DNA from: Vibrio pomeroyi
GTDB taxonomy: Bacteria > Pseudomonadota > Gammaproteobacteria > Enterobacterales > Vibrionaceae
Assembly (NCBI RefSeq): GCF_024347595.1
Contig: NZ_AP025506.1
Coordinates: 1,302,001 to 1,366,000, forward strand
Length of the DNA: 64,000 bases
Reading direction: 5' to 3'
Shown here: positions 9,206 through 20,200 of the stretch, one piece after another
Position numbering within the stretch: the stretch's first letter is position 1
Layout: the number at the start of each line of letters is the position of its first letter
Position numbers and translations under genes: made by a program
The notes under the pieces: model-generated
What the model saw: only the letters and a program-made list of their open reading frames with translations
What the model was told of the DNA's origin: nothing
The model's database searches: none

Positions 9206-11068
9206 TCAACCATATGTATTAATGAACGATATAACATGCTTATTACTAAGTAATTCTATTTTATCGATGGTTAATATGCAGTATCGGTATGATTTGTTTT
9301 TGAAGGTGATATTGGACATCTCTTCTGTTGGCTCTGAGAACTTATAGATATCAAACCCGAGATTCTTCATTAGCTCTAATGCATTGGGGTTCTTGATGAT
9401 CATCGAGTACTTTTTGATCTTATGATTTCTTGCTAAAAGCTTCATGTCAGCAACTAAGTTGGCGATTGAATGTTCACGCTTTTCAGAATGTCCGCTGACT
9501 ACAATGTAGTTTAAGTCTTGATGAGAATCTAAAGAGCAAGCCTGCTTAATATGCAGGTTTTGATTTTGGTATTCATCAAATAACTCTTGATTGAAAAAGA
9601 AGCCCAAACTATGGCTGACAATATCTCCATCTTGGTTGACAATCTTTCTGCCATAAGCCTTTCTCTCACTGCAATACAAAAACAAATCGATAGTATCCAG
9701 CGCTGAAGGATCCACCTTTGTGTAATGTGAAATTAGCTTGATTCTATCGATTATGTCTTTGTCATTTTGGTCAGCCATTAATGGCATGATCTCAAATTCG
9801 CCATCATCCTTATCGATTTCACCTTTAGTGATCGATGATATACGGCTCTGAAATGAGAAAAAACGCTCACTAAGAAACTCATCAAGCAGTGTGTTTCCTT
9901 GTTCATCTTCTAAATCATATGACTTCAAGGTGCTATATAAATCGACACCAAGACAATCTAAAATTTTCAATGCTTTATAACTACTTGGTTTTACTTTACT
10001 GTTTTCCCAGCGATTCACAGTAACGACATCTACAGAGTTGAATTCATTATCTAAGTGATTGATGTATGCCGCGAAATCCTTTTGCGTTAATTTCAGCTTC
10101 TTGCGTGCTTCACGCAGTAAAAGTGGAAATGCTCTCATAGTAGAATATTCATCTTTGATTAGTGACATTACATGTCGATTAGTAAGAAAGTCTATTTTAT
10201 CAATGGTTAATATACAGTAACAGTACGATTTGTTCTTGAATGTAATATTGTTTTTTTCTGATGATGGTTCAGAGAATTTAAATACTTCGAACCCAATACT
10301 CTTCATAACCTTAATAGCATTTGGATCTTTTACCAAGACGGAGTATGTCTTGATGTTACTATTTTTTGACAACAGTTTTATATCTGAAATTATATTCTCA
10401 ATGGCATGATGCTTACTTTCTGCATGTGAGCTTGCATTCAAATAATTGAGATTTCTATTTGAGTTGAGTGAACAAGACAATTTGAGATCTATTTTCTTGC
10501 TCTTGTAGCTGGCGAATTGATCATCATCGAAAAAGAAACCAAGATTGTGGCTAACAATATCGCCATGCTTGTCGACTATTTTTTGACCATAAGCTCTTTT
10601 CTCGAAGTAATAGAGAAACAGATCGATCGACTCTAATGGCGAAAAGTCCATTTTAGTGAAGACCGAAAGCAGCCTCATTCTATCGATTACCGCGGTATCA
10701 TTAACGTCAACCATGAGTGGTAAACTTTTATAGTCTGCCGTGTTGATTTTTTGATCAAGATTTGCCAAAGAAGCGATACGACTCTGAAACGAGCAGAAAG
10801 CCTCAGTCAGGAAGCCATCGATAATCGTCTCTTTTTGTTTTGGTTTAAAGCACTTTAAAGCGTCGTAGAGATCAACATCAAGGTAGTTGAGTAGCTTCAA
10901 TGCTTTGTATGTACTTGGCTTTACCTTATTGTTTTCCCAACGATTTATCGTGACAACATCAACCGCATTAAACTCATCATCTAGGTGGTTTAAGTAGGTT
11001 GCAAATTCCGTTTGTGTAAATTTAAGTTCCTTTCTTAAGTTACGTAGCAACTGTGAAAAATCACTCAT
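9206..11068 (-). CDS. Regulator made of two fused HTH-protein copies
   Basis: 620-residue protein built from two equal 310-residue halves. Each half starts with an Xre-type helix-turn-helix of about 75 residues (half 1: FTQTEFATYL, TINRWENNKVKPSTYKAL; half 2 from Met311: LTQKDFAAYI, TVNRWENSKVKPSSYKAL). Each then carries about 230 residues ending in a segment such as NPNALELMKNLGFDIYKF plus YRYCILTIDKIELLSNKHV. That segment looks like the last part of a GNAT fold (helix, strand, N-A-x-x-x-M/L-x-x-x-GF), though the acetyl-CoA loop is not obvious, so it may be a degenerate or sensory version. The HTH halves are about three quarters identical by eye. The gene is divergent from the giant surface-protein operon across 180-230 bases, and probably controls it or itself. 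Family not recognised; function inferred. Confidence 0.75.
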   Translation of the reverse strand: MSDFSQLLRNLRKELKFTQTEFATYLNHLDDEFNAVDVVTINRWENNKVKPSTYKALKLLNYLDVDLYDALKCFKPKQKETIIDGFLTEAFCSFQSRIASLANLDQKINTADYKSLPLMVDVNDTAVIDRMRLLSVFTKMDFSPLESIDLFLYYFEKRAYGQKIVDKHGDIVSHNLGFFFDDDQFASYKSKKIDLKLSCSLNSNRNLNYLNASSHAESKHHAIENIISDIKLLSKNSNIKTYSVLVKDPNAIKVMKSIGFEVFKFSEPSSEKNNITFKNKSYCYCILTIDKIDFLTNRHVMSLIKDEYSTMRAFPLLLREARKKLKLTQKDFAAYINHLDNEFNSVDVVTVNRWENSKVKPSSYKALKILDCLGVDLYSTLKSYDLEDEQGNTLLDEFLSERFFSFQSRISSITKGEIDKDDGEFEIMPLMADQNDKDIIDRIKLISHYTKVDPSALDTIDLFLYCSERKAYGRKIVNQDGDIVSHSLGFFFNQELFDEYQNQNLHIKQACSLDSHQDLNYIVVSGHSEKREHSIANLVADMKLLARNHKIKKYSMIIKNPNALELMKNLGFDIYKFSEPTEEMSNITFKNKSYRYCILTIDKIELLSNKHVISFINTYG

Positions 11069-11137
11069 CTTAAAACACTAACCTTTTGATAATTAACTTA
11101 ATACAGTTGATTCTAATTTAGACATCCGACTCGCTAT

Positions 11138-11174
11138 TTAACATCGCCATCAATTTGTTTTTTGCGGATGTTAA
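11138..11174. promoter_or_regulatory. Inverted repeat in divergent promoter region, candidate operator
   Basis: TTAACATC (11138-11145) and GATGTTAA (11167-11174) form an exact 8-base inverted repeat with centres about 29 bases apart. It lies between the dual-HTH regulator and the giant surface-protein gene. A second, overlapping pair is ACATCCG (11122-11128) with CGGATGT (11165-11171). The symmetry would suit a protein with two HTH domains or a dimer. Promoter elements were not clearly identified. Confidence 0.4.
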
Positions 11175-11296
11175 TTGTTCGGATTGTTTGAACTGTATGT
11201 TGCGCATGTCCCTAAAAGGCAAAGTGCCAAATTAGTGACGTCAAATCTATGGCATTCCGCCTAGAGACTTGTCAATCTACTGTGAAGTGCGCGTTA

Positions 11297-14200
11297 ATGT
11301 TCAGATACAACCTTGCCTTTTTCTTATCCATTTTATTGTTTCCATTCGCCTCCTATGCGGACACGACAGGCCTAGTCATGGATCTGTCTGTTGATAGTGC
11401 GTCTTACGACAATGACCAGCAGGTGGTTTACACGCTTGTTCTTACGAATGAATCGGATAGAAGCATCCATGATTTTGACGTTAAAGATGAGCTATTAGAT
11501 ATCTTAACGACAGATGATGAAGGGAATGAGGTTAACGCCTTTATTAAAGCGTCAATCCAAGCAGAGGCAACGCTTCTTTCATCGCCGGGCACTTACGATC
11601 GTTTGGGAAACTTAGAGGCGACTGACGTACGTATTACGGCGGGTGGCTCGGTGACCTATACGATGACCGCTACAGTCTCTAGTGATGCTGCGGGTACGAT
11701 TGATAACGTCGCGAGTGCGAGTTCTGGACCTCTCTATTCTGTTGAATCCAATACGGAGTCCATTCAACGAGGTTTGTATGAACACGATGTTGTGGTGTCA
11801 GTAGATAAGGCAAACTACCAACTGAATAAAGAACTGACGTATTCGATCAAGGTATCGAATACTGGCGATACGGTGATTCGAACGCTTAATGTTCAAGATG
11901 CTATTTCAGATATCAAGACACTCGACATTGATGGTGTTCTTCAACAGGCCTTCACTAACAATGTGAATTCAGCCGAGGTCCAAGGCGGGGAAAGTGATGC
12001 CGGTAACTTCAGTTCTTCAGGGGATCTGTCAGTCACAGATGCGTCGATAGATATTGGCGGATCTATCACCTACACAATTCAAACGACCGTTGCCGACAAA
12101 CTCGTCGGCGATATTGTTAATGACAACATAACGGCAGAAACACGAGATGCGCAAGTCACTGGGAATGAAATCACTACGCCACCCACAGCGCCCAATCTCA
12201 CGCTCAAACATACCTTGAACCAAACAGAGAACTATCTTGTTGACGATGAGTTCTCTTACACGGTTACTGTAACCAACCAAGCAAATTCCGGTATCGCTTA
12301 TCGCTATTCTGTTCAGCAGTTACTTGCTGACTTAGAGACCGACTTAGGTAACGACATAAGCAATGATAAAAATGCTACCGATACTGCGGGGAATCCTTAC
12401 GAATCTTGGACCAATCAAGTTATTACTATTGGGCCAAACAGCACCTCTGAACTGGCCGCTAGCGGCGTTGAATCCAACCATTCACTGGATGATGTAGTCT
12501 CTATTTACCCGGGTGAAGAGATACTTTACTCAGTTGAAGTCGATGTCAGCCCTGTTTCAATTGGCGAAATTCCTAAAGTTATCGCCCGAGTAGTGGATGC
12601 TGAAGGCACGGCAGATTCTGCTGATGTAGTGACTAACCCTCTAGATACGCAAGAAGTTCTGAATTCTTCATCAAGCCAAATTACCCGCAACAAGAACACA
12701 ACGGATACCACTTATGTCCCTGGAATATCGGGTGAAAATGAAGTGGTCTACGACATTGTTATCTCCAATAAAGACACTGAATTTTTCGCTAACGATGTTG
12801 AAGTGATCGACAAGTTCGCTTGTATCGTGACAGAGCAAGCCGATGGTACTACCGATTCTGCGTTTTCCGAGTGGAAGCTGGAAGTGGATGAAAGCAGCGG
12901 TGAGGGTTCTAACTATGGCTCATTTAATTATGGGGCTTGGACTACGAACGACATCAACCTAAAAGTCGATCTAGCACCTGAGGGCTTTGTTCACTACAAG
13001 CTAACAGCAAGAGTAGCAGATACCAGTGTGGGTCAAATTGTTGATGATGGTACCGATGCAGGTTTGTGTTTGGGAGATAACCTGGGTGAGGCGGGTTCTG
13101 GCGTGCAAATGCCAAACTCCAAGTTAAAAGTACAGAAGGAAGTGGACTCTCGTTACTACTCTGCAGGTGGCACTCTTAACTATGAAATCACAGTAGAAAA
13201 CAACGGTGACGGCTACGCGATCGATGTGCCAGTATACGATGACATTGCATCAATCATGACCAAATCAATCACGGATGAGCCTACCAAAGCGTACTTGAGT
13301 TGGGTTGTGACGGCGAAATCTTATGGCTCTGATGACTTAGTCTCAATAAACAGTGACCCCGGTTTTAGCGGTGAAATTTCAGGTAATCAGAGTAATAAGA
13401 ATATCTTAGATGTGAAGGCAAAGTTAGCCCCGCACGACAAAATCATCTATAGCATTGCAGCGGTGGTAAACCCGATTGCCGATGACGAGATTCGCAATGA
13501 AGTGACGGTAGATAGCGTGCTTTATTCCGACAGAGGTTCATACCCGAGGGACTACTACCTCGTATTGGATAAGCGTGTCGACGGCAACAATGAGCAAAGC
13601 GCGTACACCGACACGACTAAGGAAGTCACTTATACAATCAGTGTTACTAACCCAGAAGGGAATGGTTTCGCGTCTAACATCAATATTAAAGATGAAATCA
13701 GCACGATAGAGGCTGAGTTACTGCATGAGCCGGGTGAAACTAAGCCTGTGTTTAAATCTTGGACGATCACGGCTGACAGAGATGCGGCTTCTCCTTGGGT
13801 AAAAGCGGTCACCGATCCTGGAGAATTTTCAGATAACACTGACCTGAATGCCACGGCACAAATCCCACCGGGTGCAACCATTACCTATACCATTGTTGGC
13901 AAACTCGATCGTGACGTAGACAGTGAAATTCTGTGGGGCACGTTCACCAACACGGCAACAGTGACAGGCCTAGATACCAACTTGTCAGATACCGTTCGCA
14001 CCTATCCTAGCGAACCAAACCTCGTGGTTGCTAAGACAGCTCAAAATACCGATTTTGTGGTCGGTGAGCGTTCTACCTTCGATATCTATATTTATAACCG
14101 AGGCGTTGGCTACGCAAATGACGCAACCGTAAAAGACAGTATTTCAGCGCTTAACTTTTTTGATAGCTGGACTGTTGCCGGTTCAACCAACACGGATAAA

Positions 14201-17200
14201 CCGGGATCTCGCTACGGTGACATCGCTGACAACACAGACATCGATACTGATATGGATATCACTCCAGGAGGCTGGGTGCATTACGAGGTGACAGGTGTTG
14301 TTAAGTCTGACTATGAAGAAGATCAAGTTTCTAACCGCGTTGATGTTTATGACCCAATCACAGACCGTGACCACAGCTCTTCTGCGCAGATAGACAACTC
14401 GAACAGTGCTTACGACATCAATGTATCTTTGTCTAAAACAACCGATGTGGTTCGTTATACGCCGGGTGAAGATCTTACTTACACCATTGTCATTGGTAAC
14501 AATGGTGATACCGATGAAACTGACCTTATCTTTATGGATCGATTGAGTGAGATCACCACTACGCTTGCCAATGATAAAGATGGTCAAGTGGAAGATCTTC
14601 TTGACCAAAATCCATTTGAATATTGGTCGGTTGATACTGGTTCGGGTTTCGGCCCGAATACCACTGATGATGTAGAGATCCCAATCTCAATTGACGCTAA
14701 AGATTTCGTGACTGTACGCATTAAAGCGCACGTAAAGGACAATGCTGTATCGAATGGTGTCGCAGATCGAGACGGCGGTATTATCCGTAACGAAGCGGTG
14801 TTGATCCATGCTGATAATGCGGGTTGTACTGAAGATTGCGAATACGCAAAACGTGCCGTGGCTGAAAACCATCAAGTCCACAATAACGGTACCGTGGTTC
14901 GTACAACCAACATCAACCGCTACTCTCCGGGTGATGAACTGACTTACACCATCAAATACAACTCTCAAGATGGTCACGGCTATCGCAACAACGTTGACGT
15001 TAATGAACTGATCAATGATATCTCGGTTGAGTTACAAGACGGCACATCAGGCAATCCATTCTTCGACGATGCGGTGGGTACCAACAAGTTTACGGTTGCG
15101 GTAGCTAAGAGTGACCCAGCAAATGCAGGCACAACCGATGGTACAAAAGACGGTAAGGTTGTGGATGACACCAATATCGTGACTTCGATTGATATCGATG
15201 CCGGCGAAGACGTGACTTACACGGTAACTGGTACTGTTAGGCCTGACGCCGTCGGTGATATTCACTATCGAGATACAGTAGTGATCCCTGATGACTACCA
15301 CTTAGATTTTGATAAAACCACCGATGAAGTGGTGTATGAGCCGGCTCAGACGGTAACTTATCACTTGGTGATTGAGAATGACGGTAAAGGTAATGCTCAT
15401 GACATTCCAATTGTCGATAACCTCAAAGATATTACCGTTGATCTCGTAGACGGCACGACTGGACCTGCGTATTCAACGTGGACTATTACCTCTATCGCAA
15501 CGGGCACTGATTCTGAGTATGTCGATGCAGGCGCGGGCGCGGGCAACGTTTATACATCAACAGACAGCAACCTTAACGAAGAAGCCGATATTCCGATGGG
15601 CGCTAAGCTTGAATACCAAGTGGTTGCAACCATCAACGATAAAGCTAATGGCGATATTATCAATGTGCTGACTGTCGATGGAGATACTATCTCTCATGAT
15701 ATATCGCAAACCGTTCGTCAAATTGATTACGAAAAAAATATTCTGGACTACTACGATACCGATGGGAACAAGATTCCGGGAGCAACGAGCTACATGCCCG
15801 GTGGCTACATCGAATATGAAATCTATATCGAAAATATCGCAACAGCGCACGTTGATGATATTAGCCTTCGTGATGATATCGACCAGATAACGACTCAATA
15901 CTACGACGGAACTCGCGGTCCGGCGTTTGATAGCTGGACCATTGAAACGTCTGCAGACAGTTCAGGGATCTCTGATCCTGATGTCGATAACTCGATCAAA
16001 GACAATCAACCGATTGATACGCACTTTGATATATCGGCAGACAACTTTGGCCGTGCAGTATCGTCATCGTTTGTGCGTTATGTCATCAAAGCCAAAATCA
16101 GTCCAAAAGCAGTGGGTTCATTCACTAACCGAGCGTATATCGATGAAGATGATGGCAACCAGTTCATTGCTGTTTCCCCACCAACGTCGATGTCAGAACC
16201 AGAGATAACATTCTCAAAAAAGGCGTTCTATGACGCAGGCTTCTCTTCGGCAAAGACTGAGTACTCTCAAGCTGCTGGTGAGAGTGAGGTTTATTACCGC
16301 GTTCAAATTAAGAACACGGGCAACGGCATTGAATATGGCTCTCATCTCGAAGATACCATCTCAGCAATTCAGACTCGCATTGCAGAAGATGCCTCGACTT
16401 CGGGCACTGACCCTGTCGGCCAGCCATTTTTGTCTGGTTGGGAAGTGCAGTTAGAAAAAACGGCCGCGGCAGGTTCGATTACAGACGCGGTTGACTTTGT
16501 TTCTGGTAACGACGTCAATATTGATAACGATATTGTTATCGCGCCTAAAGAAAGTCTAACGTTCACCATCCATGCTGATATTCGTGAGGATGCGTTGGGC
16601 GATATTCAGAACAAAGCGAATTATGACGGTATGGTTCGTACTGCGACTCTAATGCCACTAGGAAATAATATCAGTGTTGAAAAACGCGTAGTGTCGATTA
16701 ACGACAACCCGTTCAATGATGGGGATACCTATCTACCGGGTGACGAAGTCGAGTATGAATTCGTGGTCACTAACCCTGAAAACGGTTGGGCTAATGATAT
16801 TCAGATCAAAGACACGGTAAAGGATATTCAAGTTGAGGTTATCGGCGGAACAATGGAGTCTGCCTTTGTTTCGGGCGATATCACTCACGAAGTCAGCAAT
16901 GGTATTGATGCTAACGTTGATACTTATGTTCCGAGCTATAACCCAAACAGTAACCTGAATATTGAAACCGATATTGCCGCAGGTGAAATACTGACGTTTA
17001 ACTTAAGGGGTGTTATCCGTGATGACGCTTTGGGAACTATCGAAGCCAACCGAGTGACGGCAGAAAATGAGTCTGCGACATCAGAAACGATTCCACCACA
17101 AGCGGCTGAGCTCGACTACTTCAAAACTCTGGTATACACCGATGGTGATTCGGATGGCTGCTCAGTGCCTTCAAACGATGGTAGCAGCTGTACCTATGCA

Positions 17201-20200
17201 CCGCGTGGTGATGTTGAATATCAAGTCACCTTAGATAATACGGGCGATAGTATTGCCAATGATGTGCGTGTTATCGATGCCATCCATACCATCAAAACCG
17301 AAGACGGCGATGATGCGTTCTCTGACTGGGCAACAGCGATTGCGGTTGAGCCGGTTGGAACTTATGACGTGCAGGGTAACTACAATGGCAGTGTGCCGCT
17401 GAATGCGACTGTCGATCTTCGCCCTGGCGAACGCATCGTGTTCGATGTCAAAGGCACGGTTTCAACATCGGCAACAGGCACCATTACCAATACGGCACAA
17501 GTGAACGGTGATAATACCAACGACATCGTACTTGACCCTGGTCGCTCAAATATCCTAATCGATAAGTGGACAGATACACCTACGTACACACCCGGTGGAA
17601 CGGTGAATTATTACATCGACATTACCAATGACGATGTGGATTCTGGCCTATTCTCAATCCGCGACATCATTAGTGGCTTCGAAGTCGAAACTGTCGATGG
17701 TTCAATGCAAACCGCACTCACGGAGTGGAGCGTCGATTACGATGTTTTATACAACTCTGCACCATCGGATCCTGACGCGAATGATTTCTCAGAGTTAGAT
17801 AAGCTCGTTGGGCAAAGCAGCCCAGACATCGATTTACCTGCTGAGTCAGTCAAGATGGCAGGGCGTGATGATTCGGGCACTGGCGGCGGTGACAAGTACA
17901 CGGTTGTTCGAATCCATGTTGAAGGCAAGGTTCGTGATGACGCGATTGGTCGCTTTACCAATACTGCATATCTACGACATGGCTTGGACGATTCGAAAAT
18001 CGCTCGCTTAAGAGAGGGCTACATCACGCCTCAACCGGGGCAGTTGGTGTTAACCAAAGAAACCACCCCGATTGCTGAGCCTGATGCTAAGTACCAACCG
18101 GGTCAACCTATCTCCTACAAGATTACCGTGGCTAACACAGGTGAAGGTTACCTTGTGGATCAATTCCTGACGGATCGTATCGATACCATCATGACAGAAG
18201 TGGCGAACAGCCCAGATCAAGAACAAGCCCTTACTGGCAGCTGGATCATCAGCGATGAACAGATTGATGGTAGTGGCGACCCAACATTGAATGCTCGCAA
18301 GGATGTGTCTAGTACTACTCAAGGTTATAGCGCCACTTACAGCATTCACCCCGGCGATAGCTATTCGTTTGTTGTCACTAATACCGTGAATGACAAAGCC
18401 AAAGGCGAGATCACTAACGTTGTTAAAGTGGCTAGCGATGATGGTGAATACACCGCAGACGCGACCTATATTCCAGAAGACGCACAAGTTGAGATCACAA
18501 AAGACGTTGATAAAGCCGAGTACCTTCCGGGAGAAACACTTCAATACACCGTGACCGTTAAAAATAACGGCTTAGGTTGGGCTGAAGACGTCGTAATTGA
18601 AGATGCGTTGAAGTCGGTGGAAACCACGATTGCTGGTGGTGAGACGAAGCAAGCCTTTGATCCTGCTTCAATCCAAATATCAGCTATTTCGACAACAGGT
18701 GAAACGCCCGTACCAGACGCAACCAGTGGTGAAGACCTCAACGAGACGCTCGATATCGCACCGGAAGACAGTATTGTGTTCACGGTTCAAGTAGCAACGA
18801 ATGCACTTGCGACTGGCGATATCACCAATATGGCATCAGCGACCTTTGACGGGACAACTTTCAATGACTCGGCAACCAGTACACCTGTGTTGGCGACGGT
18901 TTCTATCGATAAGACTGTCGACACGTCATCTTATGAAGTGACCAAGCTGGTTAACTACGAGGTAACGGTAAGCAATAGTTCCGATGCTTTTGCCTCTGAT
19001 GTTCAGCTGCAAGACATCATCAGTGATATTGAAGTGGATACGACCGCAGACAAAAAAGAGTCGGCATTCCTGATGTGGGAAGTGAGTTTTGAAACTTCAG
19101 ATGACCGTACGGTCGTGACGCCGAAGACGTTTGAATTGAGTGAAGACATCGACGTCAACATGGATGTGGCGCCGCAAAGTACCGTGACATTCCATGTTAA
19201 GGCGTTGATTCGTACGACGGCGATTGGCGATATCAGTAACACGGCAACCATCACTTACAACGGTACACCACAAGACTCAACGGTAGTCATGACGCCGAAA
19301 GATTCTGAGTTTGTTGCGACGAAAACTAACGTACAAACTGAGTATGAGCCGGGTGGTGAGCTGGAGTTCTTGATCACTGTTGAAAACACCTCAAACAACT
19401 ACATCAGCGACCTAAGTGTCGTCGATGACATGAGCACGATAGAGGTGAGCTATTACGATGGCACCACTGGGCCTGCTTTTGTTGCCGGCACCACGTCTTT
19501 GGTAGTTGAATCAACCACGGTAGGTACGACGACTGAGCAAATCAGCCCGATTGAATACAGTGTGGATATTGCACCGCACGGTACGGTTGTATTCCGCTCA
19601 AAAGGCACGGTAGTCGATACTGCAACGGGACGTATCATCAATACAGCACAAGTCGACGGCGGCGATGTGGTTAGTCCTCCAGTCAATACTGTTGCGGCGG
19701 TTGTTCAAGCTGAGCTCTATACAGACGCGCATTATTACGTACCGGGTGACCAAGTTGAGTATCACTTAGTGGTACAAAACATTGGCCGCGGTATTGCTAA
19801 AGATGTGGCGCTTTACACCCAGTTCTCTGAGTCAATGGGTGACTACATCGATGGCTCTCGCAGCAATGCTTTTGATGATTGGACACTAACAGCATCATCG
19901 GAAGGGGCTGAAACGCAACCGGGTACGTTCGATAACGATAAAGACCTCTTCACCTTGGTCGACATCGCGCCGGGCGGCAAGATTGATTACACCTTCACAT
20001 TGACGGTCAACGAAGACATGTTGACCAATATCGATGTACTTGGTTACTACCTTGATTTAACCGGTAGCCCAACGATGCGAGCTCGATCTAAAGGCATGTT
20101 GGCATCAGAAGCCTCGATGCAGGCAGTAGCAGACCAAGTATCAGCTTTGGATCTACCGCCTGTGGGTGCAGATCTGATTGTCGAAAAGCGTTCAGACAAG

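Noticed and set aside
9206..11068. Dual-HTH gene as a phage repressor from a prophage
   Set aside because: No phage structural, integrase or attachment sequences nearby; the length and duplicated domain do not fit CI-type repressors.
14183..15301. Long open frames on the minus strand inside the giant gene (up to 141 codons)
   Set aside because: Shadows of the repeat protein; composition rich in V, I, T and R mirrors the D/T/N-rich sense strand, and no starts with ribosome sites.
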